Source of the DNA: CAZFLM01 sp964519955
Lineage (GTDB): Bacteria > Armatimonadota > Chthonomonadetes > Chthonomonadales > CAJBBX01
DNA: 29,008 nucleotides
NCBI GenBank assembly: GCA_964519955.1
Contig: CAZFLM010000080.1
Location: 1 to 29,008, forward strand
Direction: 5' to 3'
The notes beneath the pieces were generated by a model. The model had not been told where the DNA came from, made no database searches, and saw only the letters and a program-made list of their open reading frames with translations. The position numbers and the translations under genes are program-made. Shown one piece after another: positions 7,504 through 14,546 of this stretch. Numbering within the stretch: the stretch's first letter is position 1; every line of letters starts with the position of its first letter.

Positions 7504-8175
7504 TCACTCCGTAGCTGGCATCCACGCGCCGGACGCGGCGATGCCGAGCTGGCCCAGCCAGTAGAGCAGCATCACCCAGATGCCGCCGGGGTGGATCGGG
7601 CCGCCCCACTTGCCGAACGCGATGAGCGTGTCGCTGAGGCCGAAGAGGACCGCCCCGGTCAGCGCCAAGGAGCGCACGCGCGCCGGAACGCTCCGGTCGA
7701 GCGCCAGCGCCCCCGCGCGCCACATCATCGCGCAGATGACCGCGACGTAGGCCGCGACAGGCGTTGCCATGCCCCCGAGCTGCGGCAGGACGAGCAGATA
7801 GGCGGCGATGCCCCAGGCGAGGAACGGCGCGGCTGCCAGGGGCGCGAGCGAGCGCGTGCGGCGCGTGAAGGCGGCCAGGTAGCACACGTGGGCCGAGAGG
7901 AACGCGACCATCCCGGCCAGAAACGTGCCCGAGCTGTAGGACAGCAGCCCATCGCCCAGCGCGGAGAGCACGAGCCCCGCCGCGATGAGCCCGGCGAATG
8001 GCGGGCTCGCCCCGAGCGCCGCCCAGACGGCCAGGCACAGCGCCGGCACGCACTTCGCGGCCAGGTGCGCCTGCCCCGGCAGGACATCGGGCGCGAAGAG
8101 GTAGAACAGGGCATCGGCAAGCGCGATCGCCAGGACGGCGGCGGCGATGGCGCGGCGTGAGTTCGGGTTCTTCAT
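7504..8175 (-). CDS. YhhN/TMEM86 family membrane protein (lysoplasmalogenase-like)
   Basis: A 223-residue protein starting at ATG 8175 (MKNPNSRRAIAAAVLAIALADALFYLF). About eight hydrophobic helices cover the whole length. Family-type motifs are LADALFYLF in helix 1, LSALGDGLLS in the middle, and FGLSDTLIAFGKWG followed by YWLGQLGIA at the end. The membrane-embedded Asp residues in these motifs are those conserved in the family, whose characterised members hydrolyse the vinyl ether bond of lysoplasmalogens. Bacterial members mostly lack proven substrates. The Shine-Dalgarno is weak (GCGAG). The frame stays open far upstream but that part is antisense to the next gene, so the short start is preferred. 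Confidence 0.82.
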   Translation of the reverse strand: MKNPNSRRAIAAAVLAIALADALFYLFAPDVLPGQAHLAAKCVPALCLAVWAALGASPPFAGLIAAGLVLSALGDGLLSYSSGTFLAGMVAFLSAHVCYLAAFTRRTRSLAPLAAAPFLAWGIAAYLLVLPQLGGMATPVAAYVAVICAMMWRAGALALDRSVPARVRSLALTGAVLFGLSDTLIAFGKWGGPIHPGGIWVMLLYWLGQLGIAASGAWMPATE

Positions 8176-8247
8176 AGTCTCGCATTCGGCGCGGGCCGCG
8201 CGGGCTCCTGCAAGGGTCGGGTGCCGGACGGCCTGGAGGGTGACGGT

Positions 8248-8775
8248 ATGTGCTGCTTCCTGGTTTTGGCCGTTCCGCTGGGCGTGGCCGAGCGGGTGGC
8301 TCCTCCTCACGGCGCCTACCTCACCATCGCGCCTGACGGCGAGCGCTGCTGCCCGGGCGCGTTCGGGCCCGGCTGGGCGAGTTGGCTCCTGGGCACGCGC
8401 GCGGGCGGCTGCTCCTGCGGCCTGGTGGCGGAGCAGACGGTCGCGGAGCAGGAGCAGGAACGCGTGCGCACGGTTGAGCGTTACCGGGCGAAGCTCGCGC
8501 GCGAGGGGTGGACCGCTGCAAAGGCGGAGCGGGCTGTGCGCGACAAGTTCCCGGCAGTCGCGCCGCCCTGGGCCGGTCTGCACCCCGAGGTCCGCGCCTA
8601 CCTGCGGCTCCTCGCGGACGCGTGCGGCGAGGTGCGGGTCGCGGGGTGCGACTTCAGCGCGACGCCACCTGTGCCCGGCGACAAGCCCAGGACGGAGGTG
8701 CGCTGGTCCACCGATGAACTCGCCGATCCAGCGCTGCCGTTCCACTTCCGCTGCCTGTACGTCATCACCCGCTGA
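8248..8775 (+). CDS. Cysteine-containing protein of unknown function
   Basis: A 175-residue protein not recognised as any family. The ATG at 8248 has GGAGG 8 nt upstream and is preferred over a GTG at 8221. The first 60 residues hold three Cys clusters: MCCF at the start, ERCCPGAFG, and GGCSCGLV. A charged helical stretch follows (EQEQERVRTVERYRAKLAREGW), then AERAVRDKFPAVAPP, and a C-terminal half with DACGEVRVAGCDFS and FHFRCLYVITR. The paired cysteines could bind metal or form disulphides, but this is speculation. It is divergent from the YhhN gene. Confidence 0.7.
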   Translation: MCCFLVLAVPLGVAERVAPPHGAYLTIAPDGERCCPGAFGPGWASWLLGTRAGGCSCGLVAEQTVAEQEQERVRTVERYRAKLAREGWTAAKAERAVRDKFPAVAPPWAGLHPEVRAYLRLLADACGEVRVAGCDFSATPPVPGDKPRTEVRWSTDELADPALPFHFRCLYVITR

Positions 8776-8893
8776 GCGCCGTCGTCATCTCGACGCAGCA
8801 GGAATCCGGCCGGTGTTGCTGCCGCAGGCGGTCACGCCGGACCCGCGCAACGTCGGCTCGGAGTGACGCGGGACGCGAAGCATGCTCGGCGCC

Positions 8894-8922
8894 TTGACAT
8901 CCCGCCGGCATTCGCCCATAGT
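8894..8922 (+). promoter_or_regulatory. Sigma70-type promoter for the GH127 gene
   Basis: A perfect TTGACA at 8894-8899, a 17-bp spacer, and CATAGT (4 of 6) at 8917-8922. The leader to the ATG at 8983 would be about 54 nt. The open frame that starts upstream at 8863 includes the promoter and is not used for the gene call. Confidence 0.7.
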
Positions 8923-8982
8923 GCTGGAGCGTACAGCCCCTCGCGCGGCGGCCCGACCGCGCCCCCAGGAGAGAGTGCCCAC

Positions 8983-11433
8983 ATGAGAAGACTGATCGCC
9001 TCAGCCGCCACGCGGAAGCGCCTGCTCGCTGCCATTCCCGCGACCGCCATCGCCTGCCAGGCCGCGGGGGCCGCCGAGCCGCACCACCTGACGCCCGTGC
9101 CCATCCAGCAGGTCGTCGTGCAGGACGAGTTCTGGTCGCCCAAGCTGAAGGTCTGGCGCGAGGTCACCCTCGGCGACTGCTTCGCCAAGTTCGAGAAGGA
9201 CGGCGCGATCGCCAACTTCGACAAGGTGCGCGACGGGGTCGGGGGCGAGCACGGTGGGCCGCCCTGGTACGACGGGCTGATGTACGAGATGATCCGAGGC
9301 GCCGCCGACTTCCTCGCCGCCCAGCGCGACCCGGCGCTGGAGGCGCGGGTCGACGCGTACATCGACCACATCGCGGCGGCCGCGGCGAAGGACCCCGACG
9401 GCTACATCAACACCTACACCCAGATGAAGGAGCCGACGCATCGCTGGGGTCTGAACGGCGGCAACGACGTGCTGCTGCACGACCTCTACAATGCCGGCGC
9501 CCTCGTCGAGGCCGGCGTGCACTACTACCGCGCCACCGGCAAGACCAAGCTGCTGCAGGTTGCCGCCCGCATGGCGAACCACATGGCCGACGTCATGGGC
9601 CCCGAGCCGAAGACGCGCATCGTGCCGGGCCACTCCATCGGCGAGGAGGCGCTGGTCAAGCTCTACCTGCTCTTCAACGAGCATCCGGGCCTGAAGGCGC
9701 AGATGGGCTTCCCGGTCGACGAGGAGCGCTACCTGAAGCTGGCGGAGTTCTGGATCGAGAGCCGGAACAACCACCCGCAGCAGCACTTCGGCACCTTGAC
9801 GGGCAGCTACGCGCAGGACCACATGCCCGTGCTGCAGCAGCAGACCATCGAGGGGCATGCGGTGCGGGCGACGCTGCTCTGCGCGGGCATCGTCGCCGCC
9901 GGCCAGGTGAACGGGCGCGCGGACTACCTGGCCACCGCCACCCGTCTCTGGGAGAACATGGTCGACCGCCGCATGTACGTCATCGGCGGCCTCGGCGCGG
10001 TGGCGGGCTACGAGGGCTTCGGGCCGGACTACGATCTGCCGAACAACGGGTACCTGGAGACCTGCGCGGCCATCGGCGCCGGCTTCTTCCACCACAACAT
10101 GAACCTGGCGCTCGGCGAGGCGCGCTACGCCGACGAGCTGGAGCGCGCCCTCTACAACGCCATCCTGCCGGGCGTCTCGCTCAAGGGCGACAGCTACTTC
10201 TACGAGAACCCCATCGAGGCCGGCCCGCAGCGCGCGCGGTGGGCGTGGCACGGGTGCCCCTGCTGTCCGCCCATGTTCGTCAAGATCATGGGCGCGCTGC
10301 CGGGCTACATCTACGCGCAGGACGACGGCGGCATCACCGTGAACCTGTTCGTCGGCAGCCAGGCTGACGTGACGCTGCCCGCAGGCAAGGTCGCCATCCG
10401 CCAGACCACGCGCTACCCGTGGGACGGCGCGGTGCGGATTGCCGTCGACCCGGCCGCGCCCGCGGAGTTCGCGCTGAACGTGCGGCTGCCGGGCTGGTGC
10501 GCGAAGCCGAGCGTCAAGGTGAACGGTCAGGCGACCAGCATCGAGCGGGCGCGCGGTTACGCCCGGATCGAGCGGCATTGGCAGGCCGGCGACGTGGTGG
10601 AGCTGTCGCTGCCGATGCCGGTTCAGCGCATCAAGGCGCACCCGAAGGTGCTCGCGGACGTCGGCCGAGTGGCAATCCAGCGCGGGCCGATCGTCTACTG
10701 CCTGGAGGCGGTGGACAACGGCGGGCACGTGCGCAACCTGGCCATCGAGCCCGGCGCGCCGCTGCGCGCGGAGTTCCGGTCGGACCTACTCGGCGGCGTG
10801 ACGGTGGTCACCGGCAAGGCGAAGGCCGTCCACCGCGCGGACTGGCCCGAGACGCTCTACCTGCCGGCCCAGGCCACCAGTGGCGTCGGCACGGTGGGCT
10901 TCACGGCGATCCCCTACTTCGCGAACGCCAACCGCAAGCCCGGGGAGATGGCCGTCTGGATGGCGGAGACCGTCGACCGCGCCGAGCCGCTGCCCGCCCC
11001 GACCATCGCCGGCCAGGCCACGCCGTCCACGTCGTTCTGCTGCCCCACTGATACCGTCGCGGCGCTGAACGATGGGCTAGAGCCCGCCTCGTCCGACGAC
11101 CTAAAGATCGTCCGCCACACCTGGTGGGACCACCTGGGCACGGCGGAGTGGGTGCAGTACGACTTCGAGAAGCCCACGAAGGTCTCGGCGGTCGAGGTGT
11201 ACTGGTGGGACGAGCGCCGCATCAAGGCGCATTGCCGCGTGCCGCAGTCGTGGCGCGTGCTCTATCAATCGAACGGACAGTGGAAGCCGGTGACCGGCGC
11301 CTCGCCCTACGGCGTGGAGATGGACCGGTTCAACCGCGTCACGTTCGCGCCGGTGAAGACGACGGCCCTGCGCCTGGAGGTCCAGCTCCAGCCGAACTGG
11401 TCCGGCGGCATCCTGGAGTGGAAGGTGGAGTAG
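8983..11433 (+). CDS. Secreted GH127 beta-L-arabinofuranosidase
   Basis: An 816-residue protein. The ATG at 8983 follows AGGAGAGAG, and MRRLIASAATRKRLLAAIPATAIACQAAGA is a signal peptide. The (alpha/alpha)6 barrel of GH127 follows. The Zn2+-thiolate centre of the family is complete: Glu359 and Cys361 in GYLETCAAIG, and Cys427-Cys428 in HGCPCCPP, which correspond to Glu338/Cys340 and Cys417/Cys418 of Bifidobacterium HypBA1. The first Cys of the second pair is the known nucleophile. The last ~120 residues (YDFEKPTKVSAVEVYWWD to SGGILEWKVE) form a discoidin-like beta-sandwich. The enzyme should release L-arabinofuranose from plant arabinan-type or glycoprotein chains outside the cytoplasm. It ends 13 bp before a convergent gene. 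Confidence 0.93.
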   Translation: MRRLIASAATRKRLLAAIPATAIACQAAGAAEPHHLTPVPIQQVVVQDEFWSPKLKVWREVTLGDCFAKFEKDGAIANFDKVRDGVGGEHGGPPWYDGLMYEMIRGAADFLAAQRDPALEARVDAYIDHIAAAAAKDPDGYINTYTQMKEPTHRWGLNGGNDVLLHDLYNAGALVEAGVHYYRATGKTKLLQVAARMANHMADVMGPEPKTRIVPGHSIGEEALVKLYLLFNEHPGLKAQMGFPVDEERYLKLAEFWIESRNNHPQQHFGTLTGSYAQDHMPVLQQQTIEGHAVRATLLCAGIVAAGQVNGRADYLATATRLWENMVDRRMYVIGGLGAVAGYEGFGPDYDLPNNGYLETCAAIGAGFFHHNMNLALGEARYADELERALYNAILPGVSLKGDSYFYENPIEAGPQRARWAWHGCPCCPPMFVKIMGALPGYIYAQDDGGITVNLFVGSQADVTLPAGKVAIRQTTRYPWDGAVRIAVDPAAPAEFALNVRLPGWCAKPSVKVNGQATSIERARGYARIERHWQAGDVVELSLPMPVQRIKAHPKVLADVGRVAIQRGPIVYCLEAVDNGGHVRNLAIEPGAPLRAEFRSDLLGGVTVVTGKAKAVHRADWPETLYLPAQATSGVGTVGFTAIPYFANANRKPGEMAVWMAETVDRAEPLPAPTIAGQATPSTSFCCPTDTVAALNDGLEPASSDDLKIVRHTWWDHLGTAEWVQYDFEKPTKVSAVEVYWWDERRIKAHCRVPQSWRVLYQSNGQWKPVTGASPYGVEMDRFNRVTFAPVKTTALRLEVQLQPNWSGGILEWKVE

Positions 11434-11446
11434 GATGTGAGCGGGG

Positions 11447-12430
11447 TCACTCCGGTGGGGTGGCCCCTTCCTCCACCGCACGCAGCAGCAGCGCCGGGTC
11501 CTCCGTCGGAGCGCCGCCAGCGGGCCGCAGCAGCACGTCCGCGCCGTCGGATGGGGCGTGGGCCGGGCGGAGGAGGCTGGCGGCCTGGCGTTCCTGCCGC
11601 TGCCGCTCGCGCAGGATGGGCCGCACGCGCGCCAGGGCTTCCTCGATCTCCGGCGGGTTCGCCAGACGCGATGCGACGCTAACCGCGGTTAGCGCGCGGC
11701 CACCGGCGAAGTGTCCCAGCGCGTTGATGGCAGCGAGCCGGATCGCCGTGTTCGGGTGGCTCAGCAGGTCACAGACCGCCTGCACTGCGTCGTCAAGGCG
11801 ACCCCAATGGTCGGGGGCGATGGCCTCAAGCACTGGGATGACTGCCAACTGGCCCGCCCGTCCGATGCCGCTGCTCCCGGCCATCGCGGCGCGCGCAACC
11901 GTCGCCACCGACGCAGGCACGGCAAGTCGTCCCAGGCTCTCGATGGCGGCCTCCTTGCACCGCCGGACGGCTGCTCCCTCCCGCATCGACGAGAGGCCCA
12001 CGGCGAGAGCAGCGGCAGACGCGAGCAATACCAGGCCAGACGCAGCGGAGGGACTGGACGCGTCTCCGGGCTCGTCCATGCTGGCGAATACCAGAACGAC
12101 GAGGAAAGCAAGGGCGGCGAGCAGGGCCGCCACCACTCGCAGGAGACAGCGCACCAACCTCCAAGGGTGCCACGTCTCGCGTCCGTCCACGACGCAGCAC
12201 AACGCCGCCGCCGCCCGCTCGCTCTGGCCGTCGGCCGCGTGACGCAGGAACCAGCAGATGGCGGCGCGCTCTTGCCAGTGCCACCCGGACCGGTTGCGAG
12301 CGCGAGCGCACAGGCTATCGAAGAACCAGTCCTCGGCCTCCCCCTTCGCCAGCGCGTCCTCGATCGTGCGGCGCGTCCAGTTCCGGCGTGATAGCCGAGA
12401 GAGCGGCGTTTGGTCGTCAGACGGGGTCAT
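11447..12430 (-). CDS. HEAT-repeat membrane protein, paralogue 1
   Basis: A 327-residue protein. N-terminal 90 residues are charged and soluble (RSGWHWQERAAICWFLRHAADG). Two hydrophobic helices follow (LLRVVAALLAALAFLVVLVF and SGLVLLASAAALAVGL). Then come HEAT/armadillo-like helical repeats (AAIESLGRLAVPASVATVARAA; AVCDLLSHPNTAIRLAAINALGHFAGG) and a low-complexity C-terminal tail. Its ATG overlaps the stop of paralogue 2 as ATGA, so the two are translationally coupled. HEAT repeats usually serve as protein-binding scaffolds; the partner is unknown. The 3' 189 bp are almost identical to those of paralogue 2. Confidence 0.8.
   Translation of the reverse strand: MTPSDDQTPLSRLSRRNWTRRTIEDALAKGEAEDWFFDSLCARARNRSGWHWQERAAICWFLRHAADGQSERAAAALCCVVDGRETWHPWRLVRCLLRVVAALLAALAFLVVLVFASMDEPGDASSPSAASGLVLLASAAALAVGLSSMREGAAVRRCKEAAIESLGRLAVPASVATVARAAMAGSSGIGRAGQLAVIPVLEAIAPDHWGRLDDAVQAVCDLLSHPNTAIRLAAINALGHFAGGRALTAVSVASRLANPPEIEEALARVRPILRERQRQERQAASLLRPAHAPSDGADVLLRPAGGAPTEDPALLLRAVEEGATPPE
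11472..11660. repeat. 189-bp direct repeat, copy 1 (3' end of HEAT paralogue 1)
   Basis: Aligns without gaps to 12449-12637 with about nine in ten bases identical. The rest of the two genes is much more diverged. It encodes the tail from NPPEIEEALARVRPILRE onwards. Confidence 0.85.
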
Positions 12431-13515
12431 GGCGAGCCATCCTCGCCGTCCACCGCCCGCAGCAGCAGCGCCGGGTCTTCCGTTGGCGCGCCGGCAGCGG
12501 GTCGCAGCAGTACGTCAGCGCCGTCGGAGGGGGCGTGGGCGGGGCGGAGGAGGCTGGCGGCCTGGCGCTCCTGCCGCTGCCGCTCGCGCAGGATGGGCAG
12601 CACGCGGGCCAGGGCCTCGTCGATCTCCGGCGGGTTCCGGTCGAACGTCATGTCGTTCACCGGCTCGACAGCCCGGCCGCCAGCGAACCGGCCCAGCGCC
12701 TCGATGGCGGCCAGGCGCACCGCGGGGCTTCGGTGGCGCAGCAGCTCGCAGATGGTAGGCTCCGCGTCGTCCAGCAAGGCCTGGTGTGCTCTCGTCACCG
12801 CTCCCAGGATGGGGATGATCGCCTCCTCGGCCGCGCGCCGCACACCCACATCCGCGTCGAACACCGCGCGCGAGACGGTCACCGCCGAGGTGGGCTCGGC
12901 CAGCACGCCCAGGCTTTCCACTGAGATGCGCCGAGCGGTGTGCGCTCGTCTCTCTTCCTCCAGATGCGAGAGCACCAGGCTCGCGGCAGCCACCGGTAGT
13001 GACCAGCCTGTCAGCATAGATGAGATCGCGGCGAGGGGCGAGGCAACCAGCACCTCGCCGTGGCGGCTCCAGAGGCCCGTCCCGCACGCGAGGAGAGAGA
13101 CGACCACCAGCGCTACGATCAGCGCCATCGTCAGGCAGAACCGGATCGCGAACCTCAGCAGGCGCTCCGGTTCCCACAGATCGTGCGCCGCAACAGCCGC
13201 ACAGAGGGCGGCGGTGGCCTTCGGGCGCCGGCAGCGGCCCGCGGAGCGCAGATACCAGCACATCGCCGAACGTTCGCGCCAGCGCCAGCCCGTTCGATCC
13301 TCGGCCCGCTCGCAGCACTCGTCCACCAGGTCGCCGGGCGCTTCTCCCTCGCGCAGCGCGGCCTCGATGCGCACGCGCACCCGGTTGCCCCGCGAGAGCC
13401 ATGTGAGCGGGGTCTCGGCCTGGCGGATGGCCGGCGCCCACGGTGTCGCCGTCCGGCTGGCGTGGCGCCACGGTCGCCTCGCCCCGCGCCTGCTCCTGCG
13501 GTTCGAGGCGCTCAT
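12427..13515 (-). CDS. HEAT-repeat membrane protein, paralogue 2
   Basis: A 362-residue protein with the same plan as paralogue 1: a soluble N-terminus (RTGWRWRERSAMCWYLRSAG), two hydrophobic helices (FCLTMALIVALVVVSLLAC and an Ala/Ser-rich one near LVASPLAAISSML), HEAT-like repeats (ISVESLGVLAEPTSAVTVSRAV; ICELLRHRSPAVRLAAIEALGRFAGG) and the shared C-terminal tail. The start is uncertain. ATG 13515 is the last in-frame start before the conserved region but lacks a Shine-Dalgarno; ATG 13551 and GTG 13599 are alternatives. The first ~25 residues come from a segment duplicated at 14440-14546, so the original 5' end may have been replaced. The stop overlaps the start of paralogue 1. Confidence 0.75.
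   Translation of the reverse strand: MSASNRRSRRGARRPWRHASRTATPWAPAIRQAETPLTWLSRGNRVRVRIEAALREGEAPGDLVDECCERAEDRTGWRWRERSAMCWYLRSAGRCRRPKATAALCAAVAAHDLWEPERLLRFAIRFCLTMALIVALVVVSLLACGTGLWSRHGEVLVASPLAAISSMLTGWSLPVAAASLVLSHLEEERRAHTARRISVESLGVLAEPTSAVTVSRAVFDADVGVRRAAEEAIIPILGAVTRAHQALLDDAEPTICELLRHRSPAVRLAAIEALGRFAGGRAVEPVNDMTFDRNPPEIDEALARVLPILRERQRQERQAASLLRPAHAPSDGADVLLRPAAGAPTEDPALLLRAVDGEDGSP
12449..12637. repeat. 189-bp direct repeat, copy 2 (3' end of HEAT paralogue 2)
   Basis: Partner of 11472-11660, in the same orientation and about 977 bp away. Confidence 0.85.
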
Positions 13516-13607
13516 TGTCCGGCTGCGCGGGCGGCCCGGGGTTGGGTTCATCGGCGTGACGCGAACGCCTCCAGGTGTGCGGAGATCCTGATGCCACACG
13601 ACCAGAT
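13501..13607. repeat. Duplicated rpn upstream region, copy 1
   Basis: Aligns gaplessly with 14440-14546. The 90 bp before each ATG are identical at 62 positions by my count, and the first 17 bp after each ATG are identical. In both copies the segment separates a leftward gene from a rightward Rpn start. Confidence 0.8.
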
Positions 13608-13665
13608 GTGCGAACTCCTGCTGCGGGGGTTCCAGGCATACCCCTGCACGTGGTTCTGCCTAGCG
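13591..13665 (+). pseudogene. Decayed 5' fragment of an Rpn nuclease gene
   Basis: The frame opens MPHDQMCELLLRGFQ, matching MPHDQIWKILLWEFP at the start of the full Rpn gene at 14530. Similarity continues weakly with an indel to about 13665 and is then lost. The remaining open frame (to 13782) runs antisense into the 3' end of the ADGS-repeat gene. No catalytic residue is left, so this is a remnant. Confidence 0.75.
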
Positions 13666-13676
13666 CGGCACGGAGA

Positions 13677-14366
13677 TCACGGCACCTCGGGCAGCGTGAC
13701 GCCTGGCGGCGGGTCGGGTGGCGTGATCCTCTCGGGCGGGTTGCCGGTGCGTTCCTCGCTGCCGTCCGCGCGGCGCGTGTAGCGGCCACCGGGTCCGCTG
13801 ATCCCCACCGATCCGTCGGCGCTGCGTTTGTACGTGCCCTCGGGGCCCACGATAGTCAGGCTCCCATCGGCGCGACGCTCGTAATGGTAGCCGCTGGGAG
13901 ACTCGAGGGTGACCGATCCATCGGCGCTCCGGACGTAGTGGGTGCCGGAGCCGCTCACCGTGACCGGGGCCCCGGCGCCTCCCGCATAGGTCTCGGCAAC
14001 CGCCGCGGGCGCCGTGGCGATCGGCGTGGACGAACGCATCGCCCGGAGGAGGACCACGCACGCGACCAAGGCGAGAGCCAGGCCTACGAACCAGAGACCT
14101 ACTGCGTTCCGTCGCCGTCGCAGCGGCACGGCATACTGGCTGGAGCGTACTTGCGCCTCGCGCCGCCGCACGCGCTGCAGCAAGCGGAGCACCTCATCGC
14201 TCGGAATGCCCAGCGCTTCGCCAATCGCCTGCGCGCTCGGTTGGGAGGCCTCACGCTCCCGCTGGGCGTGCTCCTCCGCCCACAGCGAGATGATCTGGCG
14301 CGTCTCCTCGTCGGATATCGGCTGGGTGTTGAGCCCCTCGTTGTCCTCGAATTGCAGATGGCTCAC
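13677..14366 (-). CDS. Single-pass membrane protein with four ADGS repeats
   Basis: A 229-residue protein not recognised as a named family. The GTG at 14366 has an AAAGGGAAG Shine-Dalgarno. Residues 1-80 are cytoplasmic-type and include a helical segment like a small helix-turn-helix (SAQAIGEALGIPSDEVLRLLQRV). A single hydrophobic helix follows (AVGLWFVGLALALVACVVLL). The outer part ends in four repeats of 15-18 residues built on G-x-Y-x-R-(S/R)-A-D-G-S: GTHYVRSADGSVTLESPS, GYHYERRADGSLTIVGPE, GTYKRSADGSVGISGPG and GRYTRRADGSEERTG, then a Pro-rich end. It is the first gene of a probable leftward operon with the two HEAT proteins and divergent from the Rpn gene. Confidence 0.72.
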   Translation of the reverse strand: MSHLQFEDNEGLNTQPISDEETRQIISLWAEEHAQREREASQPSAQAIGEALGIPSDEVLRLLQRVRRREAQVRSSQYAVPLRRRRNAVGLWFVGLALALVACVVLLRAMRSSTPIATAPAAVAETYAGGAGAPVTVSGSGTHYVRSADGSVTLESPSGYHYERRADGSLTIVGPEGTYKRSADGSVGISGPGGRYTRRADGSEERTGNPPERITPPDPPPGVTLPEVP

Positions 14367-14439
14367 CGTTGCTTCCCTTTCAAGGGCGGAGGAGTCCGCT
14401 CCATCGCTACCTTCGCCGCGCGCCGTGCCTGTTCCTGCG

Positions 14440-14546
14440 GTTCGAGGCGCCATCTAGCCTGTTGCGCAGACAGCCCGGTGTTGGTATCATTGGACTGAGG
14501 CGTACACCCTGAAGTGTGCGGACGCCCGGATGCCACACGACCAGAT
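14440..14546. repeat. Duplicated rpn upstream region, copy 2
   Basis: Partner of 13501-13607. This copy contains the live promoter of the Rpn gene and its first codons. Confidence 0.8.
14462..14491 (+). promoter_or_regulatory. Probable promoter of Rpn locus A
   Basis: TTGCGC at 14462-14467, 18-bp spacing within counting error of one, and TATCAT (5 of 6) at 14486-14491. It would give a leader of about 32 nt. In the decayed copy upstream the -10 has become GTTCAT. Confidence 0.5.

Noticed and set aside
9001..10728. A 575-codon open frame antisense to the GH127 gene
   Set aside because: Same shadow composition, and no domain or Shine-Dalgarno. The sense strand carries the full catalytic centre.
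13060..13782. A 240-codon plus-strand frame running into the Rpn fragment
   Set aside because: Its first part is antisense to a HEAT gene. Only the stretch from 13591 has homology, to the Rpn N-terminus.
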